From CAWGYQ01 sp963817395 (GTDB lineage Bacteria; Acidobacteriota; Vicinamibacteria; Vicinamibacterales; CAVPJW01): 64,000 nucleotides of DNA. Positions 18,937 to 29,085 of the stretch are shown here, one piece after another. The DNA is taken from contig CAWFOC010000008.1 in NCBI GenBank assembly GCA_963817395.1, forward strand, positions 124,001 through 188,000, in the 5' to 3' direction. The translations under genes and the position numbers were made by a program. Each line of letters opens with the position of its first letter. Within the stretch, counting starts at the first letter, position 1. The notes below the pieces were generated by a model. It searched no databases and was not told the DNA's origin. It saw nothing but the letters and a program-made list of their open reading frames with translations.

Positions 18937-21900
18937 ATGAGTGATGCGGCCGCGCGGGAGCTGATTGGCGCCGATCTCGATCGGACGCTACTCGTGGAGG
19001 CTGCCGCCGGGACAGGCAAGACCACGGAGCTCGTCAAACGCATCCTGGCCGTGATTGCGCAGGGCCGCGCCCGGATTCAGGACATCGTTGCCGTGACGTT
19101 CACCGAAAAGGCGGCCGGCGAGCTGAAGCTGCGTCTTCGCACCGAGATCGAGCGACAGCGCGAGGCGACGGACGCTCTCGACGTCAAGTCGCGGCTCACC
19201 GACGCCCTTCAGCGGCTCGAAGAAGCGCATGTCAACACGATCCACGGTTTCTGTGCGGATCTGCTGCGCGAGCGCCCCGTGGAAGCCCAGGTCGATCCTC
19301 ACTTCCAGGTGCTCACCGACGATCAGGCGGCACGTCTGTACGGCCGCGCCTTCCGCGCGTGGCTCCAGGCGCAGCTGGCTGATCCTCCGCCGGGCATTCG
19401 TCGATCGCTTTGTCGTCCGTCGCCCTTCGGCGACGAGAATGGGCCGATCGAGCGGTTGCAGCAGGCGGGCTGGAACCTGGCCGGCTGGCGTGATTTTCCT
19501 GGCGAATGGCGGACCGAGCCGTTTGAGCGTGAGCGTGCGATCGACATGCTGATCGAGCAGCTCCACGCCCTGGCGGACCTCTCCGAAAACCCGACGCGTC
19601 GGGGCGACAATTTTTTCCACGACACCACGGCGCTCCGTCGGTTGAGTGACGAAGTGCGAAGGACGCGCGAAGCGGGCGCCGTCGACCGCGACCGCTGGGA
19701 AGCGTCGCTCATCGGGCTCAGCCGCGATCCGGACTTCAAAAAGAATCGAAAGGGCAGCGGTCCCTGGTACAAGCCCGGGGTGAGCCGGACGGCGCTGCTC
19801 GCTGCCCGGCACGATTTTGGCGAGTCGCTGGCCCTCTTTCAGCGAGCGGCAGACGCCGATCTCGCCGCCCTCGTGCGCACCGAACTGATGTCGAGCCTCG
19901 AGCACTACGAGAAGCAGAAGGAACGGCAGGGCGCGCTCGACTTTCTAGACCTGCTGTTGCGCGCGCGCAAGCTCGTGCGCGACAACGACGACGTGCGCCG
20001 GGAATTTCAGGCGCGCTTCACCCACATCTTCGTCGATGAGTTTCAGGACACCGATCCGCTGCAAGCCGAAGTGTTGCTCTTGCTGACCGCCGACGATCCG
20101 CTCGAGCGCGACTGGCGAGGCGTGCGGCCCGTTCAAGGCAAGCTCTTTCTGGTCGGAGATCCAAAGCAGTCCATCTACCGGTTTCGTCGCGCGGACGTCA
20201 GCACCTACCAGGAGGTGCGCCGATCGCTCGTCGCGCGCAACGCGAAGCCGGTGGAGCTCTCGAAGAGCTTTCGAGCCGTGCCGGACATTCAGGCGGCCAT
20301 CAATGCCGGCTTCGAGAGGGTGATGACCGGCGATGCCAGGACGCTGCAGGCCGACTACGTGAGGCTCGATCGTCACCGGGACGGCCGGCCGCAACAGCCA
20401 TCGCTCGTCGTCCTTCCGGTGCCGCGCCCGTACTCGCCGTACGGCTTTGGCGCGCCGAGGCTTGCCGCGACCGCTATCGAAGCGTCGCTGCCGGAGGCCA
20501 CCGGTCAGTTCATTCACTGGCTGTTGAATGAGAGCGGCTGGAAGGTCGCAGAGAAGGACAGCTGGGTCGACGTCAGGGATCGGCATGTGTGCGTGCTCTT
20601 TCGAAGGTTCGTGAGCTGGGGCCGGGATGTCACCCGTCCGTACGTGGACGCGATCGAAGCACGCGGGATTTCGCATCTGCTGGTCGGGGGCAAGACGTTC
20701 CATGCTCGCGAAGAGGTCGAGTCGATCCGCTCGGCGCTCACCGCGATCGAGTGGCCCGATGACGAGCTCTCGGTGTTCGCGGCGCTTCGCGGATCGTTCT
20801 TCGCGATCGGCGACGAGGATCTCCTCGAGTACCGGCATCTGTATGGTCATTTCCATCCTTTCAGGGTCCCCGATGATCTCCCCGAGCCGCTCGAGTTGAT
20901 CGGCACCGCGCTGAGCCTGCTTCGTGCGCTGCACACCGGACGCAATGAGCGGCCCGTGGCCGACACGATCTGGCGGCTGTTGGAGGCGACGCGTGCGCAC
21001 GCTGGCTTCGCGCTCCGACACTCGGGCGAGCAGGCTCTGGCCAACGTGCTCTACGTGGCGGAGCTCGCGCGCCGCTATGAATCGGGCGGCGGGATTTCCT
21101 TCAGAGGCTTTCTGGAAGAGTTCGCCCAGGCCGCCGACCGCGGGCAGGGCGAAGAAGCGCCGATTCTCGAAGAGGGGAGCGACGGCGTTCGTCTGATGAC
21201 GGTGCACAAGGCCAAGGGGCTGGAGTTCCCGATTGTGATTCTGGCGGACATGACGGCGAGGATTCGTCCCTTTGACGCGTCCCGGCACCTCGACCCGGCG
21301 CGTCAGATCGCGGCGATGAAAATAGCCGGCTGGAAGCCGCTGGAGCTGCTCGATCACGAAGCCGAGGAAATGGCGCGTGAAGAGCAGGAGGGCATTCGTG
21401 TCGCCTATGTGGCCGCGACTCGGGCCCGCGATCTGCTGGTCGTGCCGGCGATCGGTGACGGACCGTTTGATGAAGGGTGGCTCAGCCCCCTGAACGCAGC
21501 CCTGTATCCGCCGCGAGGCGCGCGCCGTCGCGCGGCGCCCGCACCTGGATGTCCCGTCTTCAAGAGCAAGGACTCTGTCTTCGAGCGTCCGAACGGTGAG
21601 CCGGCCTCGGACGACACGGTGTGTCCGGGTCTTCACGAGCTCGAGGCGCCGGCCGGTGTCGCGAGGGCAGGAGGAGGCGCCACGCCCGACGGTGACCGCT
21701 ACGCGGTCGTTTGGTGGGACCCCTCGCTGCTGATCGCGGATCGCGACGACGTGCCCGGTCTCCGCCGAGAGGAGCTCATCGCCAAGGATGTTTCACCGCG
21801 AATCGTCGGCGAGGGCATGGCCGCCTATCGATCCTGGCAGCAGGGCCGGACTGACGCTCTCGCTGAAGCCTCACGGCCGTCGATGGCCGTCCGGCGAGCG

Positions 21901-22425
21901 AACGAGTGGGCCGTTCGAACCGGCGAGCCGGACGTGGCGCTTCCGGAGGTGGAGCTGGTCGCCGTCGCGCAGGACGCGGACCGTCCATCCGGGCGCCGAT
22001 TCGGCGTGCTCGTCCACGCGGTGCTGGCCCACGTGCCGCTCGATGCGCTGCCATTGATGATCGGCGAGATCGCCGCGGTTCAGGGACGCATCCTGGGGGC
22101 GGGCCCGGCCGAGATACTCGCCTCCGCACGAGTGGCGGAGCGCGTGCTCGCCGAGCCGATGCTCGAACGTGCGCGAGCGGCCCACCGAGCCAACCGCTGC
22201 CGCCGGGAAACCCCGGTCACCGTATCCACGCCCGACGGGACGATCGTGGAAGGCGTCATCGACCTCGCATTCGAAGACGAAGCGGGCTGGACGGTGGTGG
22301 ATTTCAAGACGGACTACGAGCTGACCCGTGCGCTCGACCCGTACCGGCGCCAGGTGGGGTTGTACGCCGATGCGATCCGGCGGGCGACCGACCGTGACGT
22401 TCGCGGTGTGCTCATGCGGGTGTGA
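18937..22425 (+). CDS. addA: AddA-type UvrD helicase with C-terminal RecB-family nuclease
   Basis: The motor and second nuclease of the AddAB break-processing complex. 1,162 residues from ATG 18937, chosen because AAGGA lies 6 bases upstream and the P-loop follows at the usual distance. Motifs in order: Walker A AAAGTGKTT (22-30), VTFTEKAAGEL (Ia), VNTIHGFC (Ic), FVDEFQDTDPLQ (Walker B, about 365), LFLVGDPKQSIYRFRRAD (III), MTVHKAKGLEFPIV (V), RVAYVAATRARDLL (VI). The nuclease domain near the C-terminus has VEGVIDLAFED and WTVVDFKTD (about 1105-1123), the D-x-K core, then YRRQVGLYADAI. It lies 30 bases after addB on the same strand, one operon. Confidence 0.92.
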   Translation: MSDAAARELIGADLDRTLLVEAAAGTGKTTELVKRILAVIAQGRARIQDIVAVTFTEKAAGELKLRLRTEIERQREATDALDVKSRLTDALQRLEEAHVNTIHGFCADLLRERPVEAQVDPHFQVLTDDQAARLYGRAFRAWLQAQLADPPPGIRRSLCRPSPFGDENGPIERLQQAGWNLAGWRDFPGEWRTEPFERERAIDMLIEQLHALADLSENPTRRGDNFFHDTTALRRLSDEVRRTREAGAVDRDRWEASLIGLSRDPDFKKNRKGSGPWYKPGVSRTALLAARHDFGESLALFQRAADADLAALVRTELMSSLEHYEKQKERQGALDFLDLLLRARKLVRDNDDVRREFQARFTHIFVDEFQDTDPLQAEVLLLLTADDPLERDWRGVRPVQGKLFLVGDPKQSIYRFRRADVSTYQEVRRSLVARNAKPVELSKSFRAVPDIQAAINAGFERVMTGDARTLQADYVRLDRHRDGRPQQPSLVVLPVPRPYSPYGFGAPRLAATAIEASLPEATGQFIHWLLNESGWKVAEKDSWVDVRDRHVCVLFRRFVSWGRDVTRPYVDAIEARGISHLLVGGKTFHAREEVESIRSALTAIEWPDDELSVFAALRGSFFAIGDEDLLEYRHLYGHFHPFRVPDDLPEPLELIGTALSLLRALHTGRNERPVADTIWRLLEATRAHAGFALRHSGEQALANVLYVAELARRYESGGGISFRGFLEEFAQAADRGQGEEAPILEEGSDGVRLMTVHKAKGLEFPIVILADMTARIRPFDASRHLDPARQIAAMKIAGWKPLELLDHEAEEMAREEQEGIRVAYVAATRARDLLVVPAIGDGPFDEGWLSPLNAALYPPRGARRRAAPAPGCPVFKSKDSVFERPNGEPASDDTVCPGLHELEAPAGVARAGGGATPDGDRYAVVWWDPSLLIADRDDVPGLRREELIAKDVSPRIVGEGMAAYRSWQQGRTDALAEASRPSMAVRRANEWAVRTGEPDVALPEVELVAVAQDADRPSGRRFGVLVHAVLAHVPLDALPLMIGEIAAVQGRILGAGPAEILASARVAERVLAEPMLERARAAHRANRCRRETPVTVSTPDGTIVEGVIDLAFEDEAGWTVVDFKTDYELTRALDPYRRQVGLYADAIRRATDRDVRGVLMRV

Positions 22426-22529
22426 TTCGCGTTCGAGCGCTCGCTCCCAGACTTCGCCGGTGGTCCGCGCGTCAGAAATGATGTCGGGCTGCCGTTCCGA
22501 CCACGTAAGGGCCGTCGCTGGAGGATGTC

Positions 22530-24684
22530 ATGTTGTTGCGCGTGTGGTTCGCCGCCCTGCTCGTGGCGCCGCAATCGCTGTCGCTTCAGGAGAGCCGTCC
22601 GATGTCGTATCCGGAGTCGAGGAAGGTCGATCGTGTGGACGACTACTTCGGCACAAGGATCGCCGATCCGTACCGGTGGCTCGAAGACCTCGACGGCCCC
22701 GAGACGGCCCGATGGGTCGAGGCACAGAACCGCGTCACCTTTGCCTACCTGGAATCGATCCCCGCGCGCGGCCGCATCAAAGAACGCCTGACGGCCCTGT
22801 GGGACTACGAGCGTTACGGCCTGCCATCAAAGGAGGGCGGACGCTACGTCTTCTCGAAAAACGACGGTCTGCAGAACCAGGCCGTGCTCTACAGCGCCGC
22901 GACGCTCGAAGACGAGCCGTCGATCCTCCTCGATCCCAACCGCCTGTCATCAGATGGCACCGTCGCGCTCACCGATACGGTCTTTTCGGACGATGGGCGC
23001 TGGATGGCCTATGCGACGTCAGCCAGCGGTTCGGACTGGAAGGAATGGCGCGTCCGCGAAGTGGTCACGGCCGCGGACCAGCCCGACCTGGTCACGTGGT
23101 CGAAGTTTTCGGGCGCCGCGTGGCTGAAAGACGGCTCCGGATTCTTCTATGGCCGCTACCAGGCGCCCACCCCAGGCCAGGCACTGGCAGGCGTCAACAA
23201 AGACCAAAAAGTCTATTTCCATCGCCTCGGCACGGCGCAGGACCGCGACGAGCTCGTGTTCGATCGGCCGGACCGTCCCGAATGGATCTTCGATGTCGCC
23301 GTGACCGAGGACGGGCGCTACCTGCTCATCTCGCAGAGCGAAGGCACCGAGCCGAAGAACCGGGTGTTCATCCGTGATTTGTCGAAGCCGGGCTCCAAGG
23401 CCGAACCATTTCTCGATCGTTTCGACGCCGGATACTCAATCGTCGGCAACGACGGCGACCGCTTCTATGTGCTGACCGACGAATCGGCGCCGCGCAAGCG
23501 GCTGGTGGCGATCGATCGCACCTCGCCCGCGCCTCAGTTCTGGACCACGATCATTGCCGAGCCGCCCGGCCGCGACGTGCTCGTCCGCCGTCAGCATGCT
23601 CGGCGATCGCTTTCTGACGGTCTCGCGAACCGATGCGCACGATCGGTTGCGTATCCACCGGCTCGATGGATCAATCGAGCGGGACGTCGCTCTGCCCGGT
23701 CTGGGCAGCCTCGAGGGCATCAGCGGGCGGCGTCGTGACGGCGAAAGCTTCTACGCGTTCGCCTCGTATACCTCTCCCACCATGATCTTCCGAATCGATC
23801 GGGAAGGCGCCAGCTCGGTGTTTCGCCGTCCGAAGGTCGGATTCGATCCGGAAAAATACGAAACGCACCAAGTCTTCTATGTGTCGAAGGACGGTACCCG
23901 CATACCCATGTTCATCGTGCACCGCACGGGTCTCGCCCGCGACGGCCAGAACCCGACCTATCTCTATGGGTACGGTGGCTTCGACGTTTCACTGACACCG
24001 GCGTTCTCGCCCGCCGTGATCACGTGGCTCGACATGGGGGGACTCTACGCCGTCGCAAACCTGCGCGGGGGTGGAGAGTACGGGAAGGCGTGGCACGACG
24101 CCGGGCGCCTGGCGAACAAGCAGAATGTCTTCGACGATTTCGTCGCCGCCGGCGAGTACCTGATCCGCGAGCGTTACACCTCGACGCCCAGACTCGCGAT
24201 AGGCGGTGGCAGCAACGGCGGGTTGCTCGTCGGGGCCGTGCTGAATCAACGCCCGGATCTGTTCGGCGCCGCCGTTCCCGACGTAGGCGTCATGGACATG
24301 CTTCGGTTCCACAAGTTCACGATCGGTTGGGCGTGGACCTCGGACTACGGCAGCAGCGAGACGACGGAGGGATTCGACACGCTCATCAAGTACTCGCCGC
24401 TTCACAACATCAAGCCGGGTGTCAGCTATCCTGCCACGCTCATCGTCACGGCGGACCACGACGATCGTGTCGTGCCGGCGCACAGCTTCAAGTACGCGGC
24501 CGCCCTCCAGGCTGCGCAGGGTGGCGCCGCGCCCATCCTCATCCGCGTGGAGACGAAGGCCGGTCACGGGGCCGGCAAGCCGACCTCGAAGATGATCGAG
24601 GAGCGGGCGGATCAGTGGGCGTTTCTGGCGAAGACGCTCGCCATGCGCCTGCCGGACACCTTCAGTTCCGCTCAGACGCGTTAG
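22530..24684 (+). CDS. Prolyl oligopeptidase (S9A), exported, frameshifted
   Basis: A serine peptidase that cuts short peptides after proline. About 718 residues from ATG 22530, which has GGAGG 5 bases upstream. A short signal-like hydrophobic start (1-20) is followed by the S9 N-terminal sequence (VDDYFGTRIADPYRWLED), the seven-blade propeller, and the alpha/beta hydrolase domain. The catalytic triad is seen as GGGSNGG (Ser about 560), TADHDDRV (Asp about 645) and KAGHGAG (His about 678); NLRGGGEYG forms the oxyanion region. A frameshift near 23585 (between RDVL and SMLGDRFLTV) breaks the propeller, but sequence on both sides is well conserved. Probably peptide scavenging together with the other peptidases in the window. 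Confidence 0.92.
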
Positions 24685-24745
24685 TTTGGAACTTTCTCGC
24701 CTGTTCGAGGCAATCACGCTTGACGGAACACGCGGGACAGTCTGG

Positions 24746-25351
24746 ATGGCTTCAGCGACCGAAGACGACCGTGAACTCCTGCAGCGCATGGCCGATGGCG
24801 ATCGAGACGCGTTTGCGGCGCTCTTCCGCAAGTACCAGCGCCTCGTCTACCGTTTCGCCCGGCAGATGAGCGGCTGCGCCGCCACCGCCGACGATGTGAC
24901 GCAGGACGTGTTTGTCGCGCTGATGCGCAACAGCCGGCACTTCGATCCGGCGATAGGCGCGCTCAGCACCTATCTCTACGCCGTGGCGCGGCGGATGGTC
25001 AGGCGCCGGCTGGTGTGGCGCAGTCGGCAGGTACCGATCGACCAGGAGATGCCCGGACACGTCGTCGAGGCAGGTGACGACCCGCTGGCGGCACTGGCGC
25101 GCCAGCGCGCGCTCGAAACATTGCGCCGTGCCATCTTGAGCCTGCCTGTTCATTACCGCGAGGTCGTCGTGCTCTGCGAGCTGGACGGCTTGAGCTACGC
25201 AGAAGCAGCCGAGATCGTGCAATGCCGCGTCGGCACCATCCGTTCGCGGCTGTCGCGCGGCCGGGCGCTGCTTGCGCGAAAATTGTCCGATCGGCCGTCC
25301 GATCTGGAAACCGTGACCGAGCGCGGACGCTCAAAGAGGTGCATCGCGTGA
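24746..25351 (+). CDS. ECF-type sigma-70 factor
   Basis: An alternative sigma factor of about 201 residues with only regions 2 and 4. Region 2: RDAFAALFRKYQRLVYRFAR and ADDVTQDVFVALMRN. Region 4: LSLPVHYREVVVLCELDGLSYAEAA with the helix-turn-helix and VGTIRSRLSRGRALL. ATG 24746 is preferred to the upstream TTG 24686 because the family usually starts just before the DRELLQRMADGD segment. Its stop overlaps the start of the next gene in GTGA, and that gene encodes a single-span protein, so this is a sigma/anti-sigma pair. The signal sensed is unknown. Confidence 0.9.
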   Translation: MASATEDDRELLQRMADGDRDAFAALFRKYQRLVYRFARQMSGCAATADDVTQDVFVALMRNSRHFDPAIGALSTYLYAVARRMVRRRLVWRSRQVPIDQEMPGHVVEAGDDPLAALARQRALETLRRAILSLPVHYREVVVLCELDGLSYAEAAEIVQCRVGTIRSRLSRGRALLARKLSDRPSDLETVTERGRSKRCIA

Positions 25352-25992
25352 CAGGCGACGAGGTGAAGGAAGCGCGGGCTGTGGAACGCGCGTTGTCGGA
25401 GGGTCTCCGGGCGCTGGCGGCGAGCGTTCAGAGTTGGCGCCCTTCGCCCGAGATGGAGCAACGCGTGCTCGGCGCGTGGGACCAGGAGCGGTCGCGAGGA
25501 CGCGAGCGCCGTCGGCTGATGGCAGTGGCGGCGACCCTGGGGCTGGCTGCGGCGGCCGTGTTTGCGATCGTCCGCGTGTTGCCTACGGAGCCGGCACGCG
25601 TGGTGGAGCCCTCGGCGTCAAAGGCGCCGGACAGAACACCGGCGCAGTCGTATCCTGCGACCGACGCAGGTGCCGGAGCCGTCTCCGTGGTACCGGAAGT
25701 ACAAAGCCGGCGACAGTCCTCCGGATCCAGCTCAGAGGTGGCAGTCCGTTCGGGAAGTGTCGGTACGGCGCGTCCGGCGAATCGCGAGGTCGTCACCTTC
25801 TTCCCACTGGGCCCGGCCGATCCGGACCCCGCCGAGCCTCTCCAGATCATGCGGGTGCGGCTTTCACGGCGCTCGCTCGCCGGCTTCGGAGTGCCGATTG
25901 AAGAAGCCAGTGTAGCCGACGATCTTCAGGCCGACGTGCTGGTGGGAGAGGACGGTGTGGCGCGCGCCATCCGTTTCGTACCGATCGAGTGA
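25348..25992 (+). CDS. Probable anti-sigma factor, single membrane span
   Basis: 214 residues from GTG 25348, overlapping the sigma stop by 4 bases, with AGAGG 8 bases upstream. The cytoplasmic N-terminus (about 50 residues, helical, Glu/Arg-rich) is followed by one membrane helix (LMAVAATLGLAAAAVFAIVRVL, about 53-74) and a periplasmic part of about 140 residues with a Ser/Pro/Ala-rich linker. No zinc-binding HxxxCxxC motif is seen, so it is not a classical ZAS anti-sigma. The role is inferred from the coupling to the sigma gene and the topology. Its C-terminal segment (LQIMRVRLSRRSLAGFGVPI) is a recurrent ending in such acidobacterial proteins. Confidence 0.72.
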   Translation: MTGDEVKEARAVERALSEGLRALAASVQSWRPSPEMEQRVLGAWDQERSRGRERRRLMAVAATLGLAAAAVFAIVRVLPTEPARVVEPSASKAPDRTPAQSYPATDAGAGAVSVVPEVQSRRQSSGSSSEVAVRSGSVGTARPANREVVTFFPLGPADPDPAEPLQIMRVRLSRRSLAGFGVPIEEASVADDLQADVLVGEDGVARAIRFVPIE

Positions 25993-26039
25993 CCACTGAG
26001 ACACCGAGCTGTCCGGACGCGTGGGACAAGGGGAATGCC

Positions 26040-27035
26040 ATGAGATCAATTCGGATTCCATCGTCGATTTTCGTCGTGCTCCTGGTGACAGCCAGTGCCG
26101 GTCAGGCCGGGCAGCAGCCCCCGCCGCTTCCACCGCCTCCGCCAGGGCCCGTGCCGTTCGAGATTCCGCTCGACGCCGCCATGTGGACGCAGGCCGACCC
26201 CATGGTCTCTTCCGACGTCACGTTCGAAATGGTGGCGCCGCCACTGGGCATGCACGGCGAGCCGATCAAGGGCGCGCCGTACTCCGCGGAAGCCATCACG
26301 GAAATGGTCCAGACGTTGGCTGATGGCAACCGCATCGCCCGGCAGAGCACCGTGCAGATTCTTCGTGACGGCAGCGGGAGGATTCGGCGGGAAGGAGGGT
26401 TGGCCTTCGTTGGCCCGCTGGCGGGCGCCCATGACAGTCCGCGGCTCGTGTCGATCAGCGATCCCGCCACCGGCGTCACCTATCTCCTCGACCCTGACGC
26501 GCGGACTGCGCGCAAGATGACACCGCCGCGGTTCGTGACGAATTTCGTCAAGAGTGCGACGACGCGCGGCGAGGCGGTGAACGTGATGGAGGAGGCCGCC
26601 GTCGAGGTTCGACCGCCGGGAGCCGATGGCCGGATGCGGCGGATGGCCCTGCGCTATCGTCGGGGTGTCGAGCCGGCGAAACCCGTGGTCGAATCGCTCG
26701 GGCAGCGAATCGTCGAAGGCGTCGAGGTCGAGGGAACCCGATCGACGGTCGTGATTCCCGCCGGCCAGATCGGCAACGAGCAGCCGATCAACATCGTGGC
26801 CGAACGCTGGGTGTCGCCGGCGCTGAAGGTGCTGGTCGAGAGCCGGCGGTCCGATCCACGTTTTGGCGAGACCACCTACCGGCTCACCGGGATCGTTCGT
26901 GCCGAGCCTGCGCCGTCACTGTTCGAGGTGCCGGCCGACTACCAAATCATCGAGGATCAGCCCGACGTCTTTTTGAAGCACCTCGGACCGCCTCCACCGC
27001 CTCCTCCGGCGCCGCCGCCTCCGGGACGCCCTTAG
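26040..27035 (+). CDS. Secreted protein of unknown function with proline-rich ends
   Basis: 331 residues. ATG 26040 is chosen because AAGGGG lies 6 bases upstream and a clean signal peptide follows (IFVVLLVTASAGQAG); a GTG at 25989 overlaps the upstream stop but would place 17 non-hydrophobic residues first. The mature protein begins with a polyproline stretch, has a beta-rich middle (VQILRDGSGRIRREG, FVGPLAGAHDSPRLVSI, DPATGVTYLLDPDARTA) and ends in a second polyproline tail. I do not recognise the family. It is the third gene of the sigma/anti-sigma unit and may be the regulon's sensed or secreted component. Confidence 0.72.
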   Translation: MRSIRIPSSIFVVLLVTASAGQAGQQPPPLPPPPPGPVPFEIPLDAAMWTQADPMVSSDVTFEMVAPPLGMHGEPIKGAPYSAEAITEMVQTLADGNRIARQSTVQILRDGSGRIRREGGLAFVGPLAGAHDSPRLVSISDPATGVTYLLDPDARTARKMTPPRFVTNFVKSATTRGEAVNVMEEAAVEVRPPGADGRMRRMALRYRRGVEPAKPVVESLGQRIVEGVEVEGTRSTVVIPAGQIGNEQPINIVAERWVSPALKVLVESRRSDPRFGETTYRLTGIVRAEPAPSLFEVPADYQIIEDQPDVFLKHLGPPPPPPPAPPPPGRP

Positions 27036-27046
27036 CCTCTGATCCC

Positions 27047-27073
27047 GGGGCGCCGACTGGCCATCGGCGCCCC
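27047..27073 (+). terminator. Strong hairpin after the sigma operon, likely terminator
   Basis: A perfect 10-bp stem, GGGGCGCCGA and TCGGCGCCCC, around a 7-nt loop, 11 bases after the stop of the secreted protein and 28 bases before the next start codon. There is no long T run after it, so it may be a weak or factor-assisted terminator. Confidence 0.55.
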
Positions 27074-27101
27074 TGTCGTACACTGCGGAAGGGATCGTTC
27101 G

Positions 27102-29085
27102 ATGCCTTCCTGCGACATTCGTTTGACCAATGCGCTCGTGCTCACGATGGACGAGCGCTTCTCCATGTACCCCGCCAGCGGGCTCGCCATCACGGGCACC
27201 TCGATCGTAGCCGTCGGGCCGGGCGCTGACGGCTACACCGCACCCGAGACGAGGGACTGCGGTGGCCGCGTCGTGATGCCGGGGCTCGTCAACGCACACA
27301 CGCACGCGGCGATGTCGCTCATACGCGGGCTGGCCGACGACTTGCGGCTGGACGTCTGGCTGATGGGATACATGATGCCCGTCGAGCGCGAGTTCGTGCG
27401 TCCTGACTTCGTCAGGCTCGGCACGAGCCTGGCCTGCGCCGAAATGATCCGGTCGGGCATCACCTGCTTCGCCGACATGTATTACTTCGAGGACGCGGTC
27501 GCCGAAGCGGTCGCCGCGGCCGGCATGCGGGCGCTCTGCTCGCAGGCGGTGCTGAAGTTTCCCACGTCCGGATGCGACGAGCTTCGAGGATTCGCTGGCC
27601 GCCGCCCGCGACTTCATCGGCAGATGGCAGGGCCATTCGCTGATCGTGCCGGGACCGGCGCCTCACGCACCCTACACATGTACGGCGGAGATTTTGCGCG
27701 CTTGTGCCGAACTGGCCGTGGAGTTCAGTGTGCCGCTGCACACGCACCTGGCGGAGACCGCACTCGAGGTGGAGCAGTCGCGCAGGGATCACGGCATGCC
27801 CGTGGTGCCCTGGGTCAAGAAGCAGGGGCTCTTCGACGCGCGTGTTCTGGCCGCGCACTGCGTCCATGTCGACGAGGGTGAGATTCGCACGTTGCTGAGA
27901 TCGGGTGCGGCCGTCGCCCACAATCCGACGAGCAATCTGAAGCTGGCTGCCGGCGTGGCGCCGGTTGTCCGGATGCTGGAGGCCGGTCTCGACGTGGGAA
28001 TCGGCACGGACGGTCCGGCCTCGAACAACGACCTGGACATGTTCGAGGAGACGCGGCTGGCGGCGCTGCTCGCCAAGGGCATCGGAGGCGATCCGACGGC
28101 GCTTCCCGCCAGGCAGGCGCTGGCGATGGCCACGAGAATCGGCGCGCGCGCCCTGCAGATGGGTGATCGCACCGGATCGCTCGAAGCCGGCAAGCGCGCC
28201 GATCTCATCGTGCTCGACGTCGACGCGCTGCACGCCGTGCCGCATTTTGCGCGCGATCCCAACGCGGTGTATTCGCGGATCGTCTATACGGCCAAACCGA
28301 CCGACGTGCGCGACGTGATGTGCGACGGCCGGTGGCTGATGCGCGACCGTCGGCTCCTGACGCTCGACGAGGAGGCGCTTCGCGAGGATGCCGCGTCGTG
28401 GGCCACGCGCATCGACGCGTTCCTCATCCGCCGCGAGGAGAGCGTGCTGCAGAAGCTCGTCGCCATCGGCGGCGCCATCCAGCAGGAGAGCTTCGAGGTT
28501 CAGGTCAAGGCGCACGTCGCGTCGGCGGAGCTCGTCGAGCGAGGCCTGCTGGGCGATGACCTCACCATCATCCGTGCCGTGCACTATCACCAGTTCGACA
28601 CGTATTTCCTGTTCGCCGATCAGGAGCAGGGCCGGCTGCGCTACCGCGAGGACGAGTTTCTCGACGAGGACGGACAGCCCACGACTGTCCGGGCGCGCCT
28701 CACGCTCACCGGCCGCGGCGGGGAAGGGCAATTCGGCAGCGTGCTGCTCTTCCGGTCGCGATTTTTCGCCCCGGCCGCGCACTCGCTGCGCTTTTATCGC
28801 GAATACTTCAGACCGATCGAGGAACGCGAGGTCGAGAAGGATCGGCGGCGCTGGCTGGTGGCCTATCGGGGCGCCGAGTTCTTCGTGCACCTCGATCGTC
28901 TCTTGAGTCCGCCGAAGCCCGGCTTGTTCCTCGAGGTCAAGTCGCGAACGTGGTCGAGGCGGGACGCTCAGGACAAGGCCGCGATCATCACTCAGTTGCT
29001 GGAGCGGCTTGGCGCGAGCCCCGACGACACGATCAGCGACGGTTACGTGGAGCTCCTGGCGCCGGGTCGGCCGTCGGCGGGTTGA
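27102..29085 (+). CDS. MTA/SAH-deaminase-like amidohydrolase fused to a C-terminal CYTH-like domain, frameshifted
   Basis: About 661 residues in two domains. Residues 1-450 are a metal-dependent amidohydrolase of the 5-methylthioadenosine / S-adenosylhomocysteine deaminase type: GLVNAHTHAAMSLIRGLADD (His66, His68), HTHLAET, AHCVHVDEGE, TDGPASNNDLDMFEETR and the closing GSLEAGKRADLIVLD. From about residue 465 on there is a separate domain resembling CYTH / class IV adenylyl cyclase: FEVQVKAHV, which fits ExExK with Gln replacing the second Glu, then LRYRED, VRARLTLTGRG and GLFLEVKSRTW near the end. CYTH domains bind triphosphates. A one-base shift near 27567 (FPTS then DATSFEDSL) breaks the first domain. 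The stop overlaps the convergent SagB-type gene by 53 bases. Deaminase substrate is inferred from family only. Confidence 0.8.

Noticed and set aside
19945..21636. Long open frame (563 codons) antisense to the addA gene
   Set aside because: High-GC codon bias leaves long open antisense frames. It has no start signal or recognisable motif, and the sense strand carries all UvrD motifs.
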